NCBI RefSeq assembly: GCF_003570715.1
Contig: NZ_QXXQ01000003.1
Coordinates: 124,001 to 188,000 of the forward strand
Length of the DNA: 64,000 nucleotides
Source of the DNA: Gemmobacter lutimaris
GTDB taxonomy: Bacteria; Pseudomonadota; Alphaproteobacteria; Rhodobacterales; Rhodobacteraceae
Direction of reading: 5' to 3'
Position numbers and translations under genes: made by a program. The stretch's first letter is position 1. Each line of letters starts with the position of its first letter. Below the pieces are notes generated by a model that saw only the letters and a program-made list of their open reading frames with translations, did no database searches and was not told the origin of the DNA. Of this stretch, positions 21,146-30,992 are shown piece by piece.

Positions 21146-22741
21146 TCATGCGACGTGGAATTGCAGCGGTTTGACTTGCTGGAACATGCCGGTCGCCTCC
21201 AGCGTGTCCACCACCTTCGGGTCGATGGCCTGATCGAGATACAGGAGCGCGATGGCATCCTGCCCGACGCCGGAACGGCCAAGGGTGAAGTTGGCGATGT
21301 TCACGCCGTTCTTGCCCATCGTCATCCCCAGCAGGCCGATGATGCCCGGCACGTCCTCGTTGGTGGTGTAGAGCATATGGGCGCCGACTTCGGCGTCAAT
21401 ATTGATACCCTTGATCTGGATGAAGCGCGGCTTGCCATCGGCGAAACAGGTGCCCGCGACCGAGCGTTCGCGCTTGTCCGTTACCATGGTGACCTTGATA
21501 TAGGCGTCGAAGGCGCCGGTCTTGTCCTGTTTGGTGGTCGAGACCTGAATGCCCTTGTCCTTGGCGACGATGGGGGCGGAGACGAGATTCACATCGGGGT
21601 TATGCGCCTTCAGCACACCGGCGATGACCGACTGGTTCAGCGCGGCGAGGTTCATATCGGCCACGCGGCCATCGTAGAGGATATTGATGGCCTTGATCGG
21701 CTCGTCCGTCATCTGGCCGATGAAGGCACCCAGATGGTCGGCCAGCTTGATCCAGGGGCCCATGATGGCGGCCTGTTCGGCGGTGACGTTCGGCATGTTC
21801 AGCGCGTTCTGCACGGCGCCGGTCAGCAGGTAATCCGACATCTGCTCGGCCACTTGCAGCGCGACGTTTTCCTGCGCTTCGGTGGTCGAGGCGCCGAGGT
21901 GCGGGGTGCAGACGACGTTCGGGTGGTTGAACAGCACGTTCTCGGTCGCCGGTTCGACCTCGAACACGTCGAGCGCGGCGCCTGCCACATGGCCGCTGTC
22001 CAGCGCGTCTTTCAGCGCCGCCTCATCGACCAGACCGCCACGGGCGCAGTTGATGATGCGCACGCCTTTCTTGGTCTTGGCGAGGTTCTCGCGCGACAGG
22101 ATGTTGCGGGTCTTGTCGGTCAGCGGAACGTGCAGGGTAATGAAATCGGCCTTGGCCAGCAGCTCTTCCAGCTCGACCTTGTGCACGCCAAGCGTCTTGG
22201 CGCGCTCTTCCGAGAGGAAGGGATCATAGGCGATGACCTTCATCTTCAGCCCAACCGCACGGTCGCAGACGATGCCGCCGATATTGCCCGCGCCGATCAC
22301 GCCGAGCGTCTTGTTGAACAGCTCGACCCCCATGAATTTCGACTTTTCCCATTTCCCGGCATGGGTGGAGGCATTGGCCTCGGGGATCTGCCGGGCGACG
22401 GCGAACATCATGGCGATGGCATGTTCAGCGGTGGTGATCGAGTTGCCGAAGGGCGTGTTCATCACGATCACGCCTTTCTTGGACGCGGCCGGGATGTCCA
22501 CATTGTCCACACCGATGCCGGCGCGGCCCACGACCTTCAGGTTCGTTGCGCTTTCCAGCAGCTTTTCGGTGACCTTGGTGGCCGAGCGGATGGCGAGGCC
22601 ATCATACTGGTTGATAAGTTCAGCCAGCTTTTCCTTGTCCTTGCCTAGCTTCGGCATGTAATCAACCTCGACGCCACGGTCGCGGAAGATCTGGACGGCG
22701 GTTTCGGAAAGTTCGTCGGAAACGAGAACGCGGGGAGCCAT
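21146..22741 (-). CDS. serA: D-3-phosphoglycerate dehydrogenase
   Basis: First enzyme of serine synthesis: oxidises 3-phosphoglycerate to 3-phosphohydroxypyruvate with NAD. At 531 residues it is the long form with intervening domain and C-terminal ACT domain. Visible motifs are VVGRAGIGVDNVDIPAA (substrate loop), LGVIGAGNIGGIV (NAD-binding GxGxxG), ARGGLVDE, and the catalytic His in CTPHLGAST. The ACT domain lies near residues 455-525 (NEDVPGIIGLLGMTMGKNGV). An AAGGAT ribosome site precedes the start. Downstream partner of serC, 90 nt apart. Confidence 0.97.
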   Translation of the reverse strand: MAPRVLVSDELSETAVQIFRDRGVEVDYMPKLGKDKEKLAELINQYDGLAIRSATKVTEKLLESATNLKVVGRAGIGVDNVDIPAASKKGVIVMNTPFGNSITTAEHAIAMMFAVARQIPEANASTHAGKWEKSKFMGVELFNKTLGVIGAGNIGGIVCDRAVGLKMKVIAYDPFLSEERAKTLGVHKVELEELLAKADFITLHVPLTDKTRNILSRENLAKTKKGVRIINCARGGLVDEAALKDALDSGHVAGAALDVFEVEPATENVLFNHPNVVCTPHLGASTTEAQENVALQVAEQMSDYLLTGAVQNALNMPNVTAEQAAIMGPWIKLADHLGAFIGQMTDEPIKAINILYDGRVADMNLAALNQSVIAGVLKAHNPDVNLVSAPIVAKDKGIQVSTTKQDKTGAFDAYIKVTMVTDKRERSVAGTCFADGKPRFIQIKGINIDAEVGAHMLYTTNEDVPGIIGLLGMTMGKNGVNIANFTLGRSGVGQDAIALLYLDQAIDPKVVDTLEATGMFQQVKPLQFHVA

Positions 22742-22831
22742 GGGGTATCCTTTGCGAATATCTGTTCACATTGATGCGCAGGCGCATCCGGGGGGATGGG
22801 GAAGGGGGCACGTGCGGCGCCCCCGAAAGGA

Positions 22832-23989
<1,158 letters not shown>

Positions 23990-24100
23990 GGTATCCTTCC
24001 AGATATAAGCCTCTCGTTGGGGAGAGGTGTCCCGCTGCTGTGCTTATGGAAGGTCCAAGATCCTTGCAAGCGGAAATGTCGTTTCCGATAGGAAACCCGT
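23990..24100 (-). ncRNA. Structured 5' leader of serC (candidate serC RNA motif)
   Basis: On the minus strand, the 110 nt before serC hold two hairpins. One has arms CCTCTC and GAGAGG (24010-24027) flanked by pairing ATAAGC/GCTTAT (24042-24047 with 24005-24010). The other is a perfect GTTTCC/GGAAAC stem with a 4-nt loop (24081-24096). The first ends a few bases before the AAGGAT ribosome site, a good place for translational control. A serC RNA motif is described upstream of serC in alphaproteobacteria; I cannot align to its model here, so identity is inferred from position and structure. Confidence 0.4.
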
Positions 24101-24111
24101 CGTTTGCGATC

Positions 24112-24150
24112 GGGGCGACCCCTCCGTGGGGCGCCCCCGGGTTTCACCCG
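24112..24150 (-). terminator. Hairpins at the end of the RTX gene
   Basis: CGGGT/ACCCG with a 3-nt loop overlaps the stop codon (24138-24150). A stronger nested stem, GGGGCG/CGCCCC enclosing CCCC/GGGG, lies at 24112-24137. No clear U-run follows on the minus strand, so this is a possible but imperfect terminator insulating serC from the RTX gene. Confidence 0.4.
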
Positions 24151-25994
24151 ACCAACAGGGTATCGGCGAGGGCCGCCTTGTCGGTGATCCCGTTGAGGAT
24201 CAGCCGGTCATCCGCGCCGAAATCGAAAACCAGATTGCCGCGCCGCACCTCGGCAAGGTCGGCAATCTGGGCTGCGGACAGTTCCGCACCGTGCCACAGG
24301 GCCGGGTCAAGGCGCAGGTGGTCGCGTGTCAGGTCGAAATCCGTGATGCGGTCGATCCCACGGCCATAGACAAAGGTATCGGCCCCTTCACCGCCCGTCA
24401 TGCGGTCGTCGCCCGCGCCGCCGTCAAGGCGGTCATTGCCGCTGTCGCCATCGAGCGAGTCGCGGCCGTCGCCACCCAGCAGCGTATCGGCGCCGCGTTG
24501 GCCTTCCAGCCTGTCGTTGCCCGCACCTCCGTCCAGCCTGTCGCGGTCATTTCCGCCTTCAAGGCCATCATTGCCGGTGCCGCCAAGCAGCGTGTCATTT
24601 CCCTTCTGACCGCGCATCGTGTCGCCGCCGGCGCTGCCTTCCATCCGGTCCCTGCCGGTGCCGCCGATCATCAGATCGTTGCCATTGCCGCCCAGCATCC
24701 TGTCATCGCCGCCCGCCCCCCAGAGCGAGTCGGCGCCATTGAACCCGTAAAGGCTGTCCCCCTGAGCGGTGCCTTGCAGGGCGTTTGCATCTGCATTGCC
24801 CATGAGCAGGCGATCAGGATCGAAAAGCGCAACGAAGATGTCGGGGTCACTGGCCGAATTTTCGGTCGAGGCTATGGCGATGCGGCCGTCCTCCAGCCGG
24901 GTAAGCGCGCTGTCATGCGTGCCCAGTGTCGGGTGATACCAGTCTGAGAGCACCAGTTCGACACCCCTGCGGCTGCCGTCGGCCTCGAACAACTGCCCCA
25001 TCAGCCCGTTCCCGCGCGACGAGTTGTTGTTGCTCCAGCTGACCATGAAGCCGCCATCCTCCAGTGCGACCACGGCGGGCTGGGTCTGCTGCCCGAAGGT
25101 CTGGGTATTCACGTCGATTTCCGCGCCGCGCATCGTGCCGTCGGCGTCGAAGACCTGGGCGCGGATGCAACTGCCCGACCCGTCGCCATAGCCTTGCCAG
25201 ACCACGACGAAACCGCCGTCTTCCAGTGTGGCGATGACCGGATCGGCGTCAGTGCCGTCGGTGGTGGTCTGCGGCTGGAACTCCTGTTCCTTCGCGGTGC
25301 CGTCCGCCTCGAACAGACGCAGCCAGATCGAGGTGGAGCCATCGGAATCGCGCCCCGATGTGTTCTGGAACACTACGGCGAAGCGGCCTTCCTTCAGTGC
25401 GGTGCCACGCGCATCGGTCACCGATTCATAACCCCAGGGCGAGCGCCAGTCGCCATTGACCGGGAAAGGCTGCACAGCAACAGAACCATCGGCGTTGTAG
25501 ATCACGCCATTCACACCGATCGTGCTGGTTGCGGCCCCCTTCGGTCCGAAATCCGTCCACAGAACCAGCGTGCGGCCATCGTCCAGCGCCACGGCATCGG
25601 TTGGGCCATATGCGCCCCCGGCTTCTGCGTAGCTGCCGGATTGAAGCCCCTTCGCTGTGAAGATGCCAGTCTGGATCTGGTTGTATTTCACCCCCGAGTC
25701 AGACCAGCTTGCCGCGAAGCCTCCGCCCGGCAGGGGGGCGAGGGACGGCGAAGTATCCCATTCGGCATTGCCGCCCTGAAGCGTCAGCTCTGCCCCGAGG
25801 GGTTTGCCGTTGGCCCCGAAGCGCTGTGCGAGGATATCGCTGTCCAGATAGGGGTCGGGGGTGGTGCTGTCGCTATGGCTGACCCAGGCGATAACGAAAC
25901 CGCCACCCTCCAACGCCGTGATGGCTGGTTGGTCCTGCTGTCCGTCGGTGGTGGTGTTCACCCGCCGGGCGGCGAGATCGAGTGTGATGCTCAT
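24144..25994 (-). CDS. RTX calcium-binding protein with beta-propeller-like N-terminal repeats
   Basis: Predicted type I-secreted protein of 616 residues without a signal peptide. The first 400 residues are built of about seven 50-residue repeats, each with a core like ALEDGGFVVVWQ or LEDGGFMVSWS followed by an FDADGT-like turn. Residues 410-560 are RTX nonapeptides (GGNGNDLMIGGTGRDRM, GGTGNDGLEGGNDRDRL, GGAGNDRLEGQRGADTL) that bind calcium. The end, LRLDPALWHGAELSAAQI onward, resembles type I secretion tails. No hlyB/hlyD/tolC genes are adjacent. Start at 25994 after a GGAGGAG site. Activity unknown. Confidence 0.85.
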   Translation of the reverse strand: MSITLDLAARRVNTTTDGQQDQPAITALEGGGFVIAWVSHSDSTTPDPYLDSDILAQRFGANGKPLGAELTLQGGNAEWDTSPSLAPLPGGGFAASWSDSGVKYNQIQTGIFTAKGLQSGSYAEAGGAYGPTDAVALDDGRTLVLWTDFGPKGAATSTIGVNGVIYNADGSVAVQPFPVNGDWRSPWGYESVTDARGTALKEGRFAVVFQNTSGRDSDGSTSIWLRLFEADGTAKEQEFQPQTTTDGTDADPVIATLEDGGFVVVWQGYGDGSGSCIRAQVFDADGTMRGAEIDVNTQTFGQQTQPAVVALEDGGFMVSWSNNNSSRGNGLMGQLFEADGSRRGVELVLSDWYHPTLGTHDSALTRLEDGRIAIASTENSASDPDIFVALFDPDRLLMGNADANALQGTAQGDSLYGFNGADSLWGAGGDDRMLGGNGNDLMIGGTGRDRMEGSAGGDTMRGQKGNDTLLGGTGNDGLEGGNDRDRLDGGAGNDRLEGQRGADTLLGGDGRDSLDGDSGNDRLDGGAGDDRMTGGEGADTFVYGRGIDRITDFDLTRDHLRLDPALWHGAELSAAQIADLAEVRRGNLVFDFGADDRLILNGITDKAALADTLLVG

Positions 25995-26187
25995 GGTCTT
26001 GCTCCTCCGGTCTTCAGGCGAACAGGGATTGCCCATGCTCGCCCTTCACCGAACAGTATGGTCCGGCTTCGGGGCGGGGCGCTGATGCAGATCAACGCCG
26101 ATGTCGTTTTGGCTGGACGGTGGCTGCAAGGTCGCGTCTTTTGGCGCTGGCGCAGTTGCGCCGGGATATTTCAAGACCAGGGAACGG

Positions 26188-26757
26188 ATGATGAGGAAAG
26201 CCATTTTCGCCACTTGCGCACTGATCGCGCTGGCCCCGCCGGCCTTTGCCGACGATGTGACCGATGCGCTGGACGCCGCGACGGCCGCCTATGCGTCAGG
26301 AGATCTGAACGGCACGGCGGCGCAGGTCATCGCGGCAGGCAAGGCGGTGCAGGCCTTGCAGGCCGGGCGGTTGCAGGCCCTTTTGCCCGAGGCACCTTCG
26401 GGTTGGACGCGTGAGGTCGATGCCGAGGCGGCCAATGGCATGGCGATGATGGGCATGGCCGGAACGATGATTTCCGCCCGATACGCTGATGCGGGTGGCA
26501 ACGGCTTTACCCTGACGCTGACCGCCGACAGCCCGCTTGTGGCCTCGATGGCGGGGGTTCTGGGCAATGCGCAGATGATGCAGATGATGGGCAAGGTCAC
26601 CAAGGTCGGCGGGCAGGATATGCTGGAACAGGGCAGCGATCTGTCGGCGCTTGTCGGCAACCGGGTGCTGGTGCAGGCGCAGGGGATGGAGCCGACGGAC
26701 ATGGTTCCGGTGCTGGAACAGCTCGATTTCACAAAGCTGGCCACATTCGACCGCTGA
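26188..26757 (+). CDS. Periplasmic hypothetical protein
   Basis: Predicted exported protein of 189 residues; signal peptide MMRKAIFATCALIALAPPAF, then ADD. The mature part begins with an Ala-rich helix (TDALDAATAAYASG), then a mixed region with many Met residues (MAMMGMAGTMISARY; NAQMMQMMGK). No enzyme motif or known domain is recognised. Two ATGs in a row start it; the second would remove one residue. It is monocistronic, between the RTX gene and phnC, with no evident link to either. Confidence 0.6.
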   Translation: MMRKAIFATCALIALAPPAFADDVTDALDAATAAYASGDLNGTAAQVIAAGKAVQALQAGRLQALLPEAPSGWTREVDAEAANGMAMMGMAGTMISARYADAGGNGFTLTLTADSPLVASMAGVLGNAQMMQMMGKVTKVGGQDMLEQGSDLSALVGNRVLVQAQGMEPTDMVPVLEQLDFTKLATFDR

Positions 26758-26878
26758 CCGGCAGCACGACAATCATGGGTGGCGCATCTGCGCCGCCCTC
26801 GCGTGTCAGGCGATGGATTGAGATCTATTGCCCCGTCCCGCTGCATTGTTACCAAGTCGTCACCTGACTTTGGCGTGG

Positions 26879-26896
26879 CTGTCATGCAGCGCGCAT
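26879..26896 (+). promoter_or_regulatory. Pho-box-like site upstream of phnC
   Basis: CTGTCAT, four bases, then CGCGCAT matches the alphaproteobacterial PhoB site (two CTGTCAT repeats with 4-nt spacer) at 11 of 14 positions, the first half perfectly. A weaker half-site TCGTCAC lies two helical turns upstream at 26857. The site ends 34 nt before the phnC start. Confidence 0.45.
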
Positions 26897-26930
26897 AGCT
26901 ATCGCCCCGACTCGAACGGAAGGGGCGGGG

Positions 26931-27752
26931 ATGCTGCAAGTCCGCAATGTATCGCGCGTGTTCGGCCAGAAGGCCGCGGTAGATAATATCAGCTTTGATA
27001 TCGACCGCCCTGCATTCGTGGGAATCATCGGCCGTTCCGGTGCGGGCAAATCGACCTTCCTGCGCATGATGAACCGTCTGACCGACGCCAGCACCGGACA
27101 GATCATGGTTGAAGGCCGCGATATCCTTGCGCTGAAAGGCGCTGCCGCCCGCGCATGGCAAAGCAATTGCGCGATGATCTTCCAGCAGTTCAACCTTGTG
27201 CCACGCATGGATGTGGCCTCGAATGTGCTGCACGGCATTCTGAACCGCCGGTCCACGCTTCAGACGCTGTTCAATCTCTGGCCCCGTGCCGACATCCTGA
27301 AGGCGCTGGAAATCCTTGACCGGCTGGGCATCGCCGAGCAGGCGCCAAAGCGGGCCGAGGCGCTTTCGGGCGGTCAGCAGCAGCGCGTCGCCATCGCGCG
27401 GGCGCTGATGCAGGACCCCCGCATCATCCTTGCCGACGAACCCATTGCCAGCCTCGACCCGATGAATGCGCAGATTGTGATGGACACGCTGAAGCGCATC
27501 AATGTCGAGGATGGCCGCATGGTCATCGCCAACCTGCACACGCTGGATACTGCGCGGCGCTATTGCGACCGGGTGATCGGCATGCGGGACGGTCGCATCG
27601 TCTTTGACGGCACGCCCGAACAGCTTTCGACCGGCGTTGCGCGCGACATCTACGGCGCCGACGACAGCTTCAACGAAGCCGCGACCTCCACCTCCATCCC
27701 CGCCGATACCGCGCCCGACCGGGCCTGGGCCGAGCGGATGCTGGCCAACTGA
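26931..27752 (+). CDS. phnC: Phosphonate ABC transporter ATP-binding protein
   Basis: Cytoplasmic ATPase of the phosphonate importer, 273 residues. Walker [10 protein letters not shown], signature LSGGQQQR and Walker [13 protein letters not shown] are all present, with the PhnC-type feature that helix [13 protein letters not shown] follows the Q-loop. First gene of the rightward phnC-D-E-E operon; a Pho-box-like site is upstream. A GC-rich purine stretch GGAAGGGGCGGGG precedes the ATG as ribosome site. Confidence 0.95.
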   Translation: MLQVRNVSRVFGQKAAVDNISFDIDRPAFVGIIGRSGAGKSTFLRMMNRLTDASTGQIMVEGRDILALKGAAARAWQSNCAMIFQQFNLVPRMDVASNVLHGILNRRSTLQTLFNLWPRADILKALEILDRLGIAEQAPKRAEALSGGQQQRVAIARALMQDPRIILADEPIASLDPMNAQIVMDTLKRINVEDGRMVIANLHTLDTARRYCDRVIGMRDGRIVFDGTPEQLSTGVARDIYGADDSFNEAATSTSIPADTAPDRAWAERMLAN

Positions 27753-27802
27753 CCCCGTTTCACCCGCCCCGCAGGATGCAGGGCAGAACCCGGAGCACCC
27801 CG

Positions 27803-28699
27803 ATGAAAAACCTCCTCCTCGCCCTTGCCGCGACCACCGCGCTGACCGGCGCTGCCAGCGCCGAAGGCATCACCCAGTTCAATGTCGGCATCCTTGGCGG
27901 CGAAAACGCCCAGGATCGCATGACCTCGAACGAATGCTACCGCGCGAAGATCGAAGAGGCGCTGGGCGTGCCGGTCAAGGTCTTTACCCCGGCCGATTAT
28001 GACGGCGTGATCCAGGGCCTTCTGGGCGGCTCGCTGGACCTCGCGTGGCTGGGCGCCTCGGGCTATGCCAAGATCTACCTGACCGACCCGGAAGCGGTGG
28101 AGCCTGTTCTGACCAAGCAGAACATGGACGGCTCGACCGGCTACTACTCGATCGGTTTCGCCCGCAAGGACTCGGGGATCACCTCGATCGAGGATGCCAA
28201 GGGCAAGGTCTTTGCCTTCGGTGAACCGAATTCGACCTCGGGCTATCTGGTGCCGGGTGCAGAGCTGCAAGAGAAGTATGGCAAGCTGGAAGATTACTTC
28301 GGTGAAGTGAAATTCTCGGGCGGCCACGAGCAAACCATCGTCGGCGTTGCCAAGGGCGATTTCGCGGCTGGCGTGAGCTGGGCTGACGGTCTGGGCAACT
28401 GGGAAGACGGCTACAATTCCGGCGCCTTCCGCAAGGCTGCCGATGCGGGCCTCGTCGACATGAATGACCTCGTGGAAATCTGGAAGTCGAAGCTGATCCC
28501 CGAAGGGCCGATGGTGGTGCGCAAGGCGCTGCCGCAGGACGTCAAGGACAAGGTGATCGCGCTGACCGCCGATCTTCATGAAACCGACAAGGATTGCGCC
28601 TATGGCGTGGCTGCGGGCGAAGCCAAGGACTTCGTTCCGGTTACCCATGACGAGTATCTGGGCATCGTTGCGGCCCGGAAGCTGCAAGAAGGCATGTGA
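27803..28699 (+). CDS. phnD: Phosphonate ABC transporter substrate-binding protein
   Basis: Periplasmic binding protein of 298 residues that captures phosphonates for the PhnCE importer. The signal peptide MKNLLLALAATTALTGAASA ends near residue 20. Family motifs include TPADYDGVIQGLLGGSLDLAWLGAS (residues about 59-83) and FAFGEPNSTSGYLVPG, whose Ser/Thr residues bind the phosphonate group. It is followed by a strong hairpin before phnE. Confidence 0.95.
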   Translation: MKNLLLALAATTALTGAASAEGITQFNVGILGGENAQDRMTSNECYRAKIEEALGVPVKVFTPADYDGVIQGLLGGSLDLAWLGASGYAKIYLTDPEAVEPVLTKQNMDGSTGYYSIGFARKDSGITSIEDAKGKVFAFGEPNSTSGYLVPGAELQEKYGKLEDYFGEVKFSGGHEQTIVGVAKGDFAAGVSWADGLGNWEDGYNSGAFRKAADAGLVDMNDLVEIWKSKLIPEGPMVVRKALPQDVKDKVIALTADLHETDKDCAYGVAAGEAKDFVPVTHDEYLGIVAARKLQEGM

Positions 28700-28715
28700 G
28701 TTTTTCTGACGTGTC

Positions 28716-28741
28716 GCCGGGTTCCCTGAAGGGAGCCCGGC
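28716..28741 (+). terminator. Hairpin between phnD and phnE
   Basis: An 11-bp stem (GCCGGGTTCCC/GGGAGCCCGGC, one wobble pair, loop TGAA) is followed by AATTTCTTTT. It probably causes partial termination or protects the 3' end, giving more binding protein than permease, as in other binding-protein operons. Confidence 0.55.
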
Positions 28742-28775
28742 AATTTCTTTTCCGGCCCCGCAACAGGACTGCACA

Positions 28776-29654
28776 ATGGTAGATATCGCCTTCGGCCCGC
28801 AGGGCGACAAAGGCCCCGGCCCCACGAACGGGCGCGACGCCTATCTTGATTTGGTGCGTCGCCGCCGCATGTATGGCGGGATTCTGCTGGTGCTGTTCGT
28901 GGCGCTGATGGCCTCGGGTTTCCGTCTCGCCGAAAGCCGCAATGCGGGCGGGTTCATCGACGGGTTGCCGCAGGTCTTTGCCTTTCCTTCGGAAGTGATT
29001 TCCGAAGCCTGGGCAAAACGGGCCGAGGTGCCGGGCCTGATCTGGGCGCATGTGCCCTCGCTGATCGAGACGATCAACATCGCGGCGGTGTCCACACTTG
29101 CGGGCGGGCTGGCCGCCATGGTGCTGGCCTTGCTGTCCACGCGGGGGCTGTCGCGCTGGCCGCGCCTCACCGGCGTGTTCCGCCGCATGATGGATGCCTT
29201 TCGCGCCGTGCCCGAAATCGTCATCGCGCTTGTGCTGATCTACCTCTTGGGCGGTGGCCCGGTTCCGGCAGTCATCGCCATCGCCCTGCATACCTCGGGG
29301 GCTCTGGGGAAGCTGTTTTCCGAAGTGGCCGAAAATGCCGATCTGAAGCCGGTCGAGGGGCTGACCTCGGTGGGTGCCACATGGGGACAGAAGATGTGGC
29401 TGGGCATCATCCCGCAGGTGGCGCCGAACTGGATCAGCTATGCGCTGCTGCGGTTTGAAATCAATGTGCGCGCCTCGGCCATCCTTGGCTTCGTGGGCGA
29501 GGGCGGCATCGGCCACGATCTGAAACTGGCGATGCAATGGGGGCAGGGGCGCTATGACGAGGTGGTGGCGATCTTCCTGCTTTTGTTCCTGACCATCGTG
29601 GCCATCGACCGCCTGTCGGACCGCGCGCGTGAAAAACTGGTGAGGGGGCGCTGA
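28776..29654 (+). CDS. phnE: Phosphonate ABC transporter permease (first PhnE)
   Basis: Inner-membrane permease, 292 residues. A hydrophobic span near residues 32-52 is followed by a periplasmic stretch and the five-span BPD_transp_1 domain. The EAA-like cytoplasmic loop is EVAENADLKPVEGLTSVGAT, where it contacts the PhnC ATPase. Downstream of phnD after a hairpin and 2 nt before the second permease, with which it likely forms a heterodimer. Confidence 0.93.
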   Translation: MVDIAFGPQGDKGPGPTNGRDAYLDLVRRRRMYGGILLVLFVALMASGFRLAESRNAGGFIDGLPQVFAFPSEVISEAWAKRAEVPGLIWAHVPSLIETINIAAVSTLAGGLAAMVLALLSTRGLSRWPRLTGVFRRMMDAFRAVPEIVIALVLIYLLGGGPVPAVIAIALHTSGALGKLFSEVAENADLKPVEGLTSVGATWGQKMWLGIIPQVAPNWISYALLRFEINVRASAILGFVGEGGIGHDLKLAMQWGQGRYDEVVAIFLLLFLTIVAIDRLSDRAREKLVRGR

Positions 29655-29656
29655 AC

Positions 29657-30988
29657 ATGGCCGTGACCGAATTTCCCGATGGACGCGCCGTGCTGACCGA
29701 AACGGTCACCCGCAACTTCACCCGGCACAGCCGCATGGCGCTGGCGGTGCCTGCGGTGATCTGCGCCTATTTCGTCTATATCTTCTTTGCCTTCGACATT
29801 GCGGGCATCGCCGCGCGCCTCCGGCCCGACAATGCGGTCATTCTTCTGTCGGATTTCTGGTCTTACAAGACCCATGTGACCCGCGACAACCGCAGCGGCA
29901 GGCTCAGCGTCGCCATCGAGGGCGAGGCGAAAGGCGCTTATCCCGAAGGCCAGTTGCCCGATTGGGTGACGCAGGCGGGCGACACCACGGTCATCGACCT
30001 CGGCGGCGGCAATATCGTCACCTATGACGCGGCCGGTGCGCGCTATGTGGTGCCGGGCTACGGCACCATCGACATCGCGCCCGAAGACGGCAAGCTGCGC
30101 CTGACCACGCCTGAACCGCTGCCAGACTGGATCAACGCCTCTGACAACCGGGTCAGCGTCACCACCGATGCCGGGCGCTTCGCCTATACCCGGTCGAAGG
30201 TTGAAACCTTCCGCTATCAGCCGGGGTGGGAACTGTTCTTCTTCACACTCGACAGCCCCTTCGCGGGCAAGGGCGTGGGCGAACTGGCCGCGCTGGCGCT
30301 GTGGGGCGAACGGGTTGATCCCGCGCGCGGTAATCTGGGCTATATGCTGTCCGAGTTCTGGAACAACCGCATGTGGCGCCATGGCGACGTCGCCTGGGCG
30401 ATGTTTGAAACCGTGCTGATGGCCTTCCTTGGCACCATGGGGGCGGCGGTGATCGCCCTGCCGCTGGGCTTTCTGGCCGCGCGCAACTTCATGCCGCTGG
30501 GGCCGCTGCGCTTTGCCATGCGCCGGGTGTTCGATTTCATCCGCGGCGTGGACGGGCTGATCTGGACCATCATCCTCAGCCGCGCCTTCGGCCCCGGCCC
30601 GATGACCGGCGCGCTGGCCATCCTGCTGACCGACACCGGCAGTTTCGGCAAGATGTTCTCCGAAGCGCTGGAAAACATCGACGAGAAACAGGTGGAGGGC
30701 ATCCGCTCCACTGGCGCCAGCGCCGTGCAGCGCGCGCGGTTCGGGGTGATCCCGCAGGTGACGCCGGTGCTGGTGAGCCAGGTGCTTTACTATCTCGAAT
30801 CCAACACCCGCAGCGCTACAGTGATCGGCGCCATCGTCGGCGGCGGCATCGGCCTGTTGCTGACGCAGGCCATCATCACCCAGAAAGACTGGGAAGAGGT
30901 CGCCTACTACATGGTGCTCATCGTGCTGATGGTCATGGCGATGGACAGCCTGTCGGGCTGGCTGCGCAAGAAGCTGATCAAGGGATAA
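29657..30988 (+). CDS. phnE: Phosphonate ABC transporter permease (second PhnE, long form)
   Basis: Second permease of 443 residues. After a first span (residues 26-48) comes a periplasmic insertion of roughly 190 residues (about 60-235), rich in beta-strand sequence such as GRLSVAIEGEAKGAYPEGQ and VVPGYGTIDIAPEDGKLRLT. The BPD_transp_1 core follows, with loop EALENIDEKQVEGIRSTGAS. The insertion is absent from the 292-residue partner. Sequence resembles the family's second PhnE; the inserted domain's role is unknown. Confidence 0.9.
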   Translation: MAVTEFPDGRAVLTETVTRNFTRHSRMALAVPAVICAYFVYIFFAFDIAGIAARLRPDNAVILLSDFWSYKTHVTRDNRSGRLSVAIEGEAKGAYPEGQLPDWVTQAGDTTVIDLGGGNIVTYDAAGARYVVPGYGTIDIAPEDGKLRLTTPEPLPDWINASDNRVSVTTDAGRFAYTRSKVETFRYQPGWELFFFTLDSPFAGKGVGELAALALWGERVDPARGNLGYMLSEFWNNRMWRHGDVAWAMFETVLMAFLGTMGAAVIALPLGFLAARNFMPLGPLRFAMRRVFDFIRGVDGLIWTIILSRAFGPGPMTGALAILLTDTGSFGKMFSEALENIDEKQVEGIRSTGASAVQRARFGVIPQVTPVLVSQVLYYLESNTRSATVIGAIVGGGIGLLLTQAIITQKDWEEVAYYMVLIVLMVMAMDSLSGWLRKKLIKG

Positions 30989-30992
30989 ACCC

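Noticed and set aside
21128-22648. 506-residue plus-strand frame opposite serA
   Set aside because: Mirror of serA; rich in Arg/Gly/His; no recognised motif.
24027-24947. 306-residue plus-strand frame with repeated Val/Ala/Ile composition across the RTX repeats
   Set aside because: The periodicity is the complement of the RTX nonapeptide repeats, not a separate protein.
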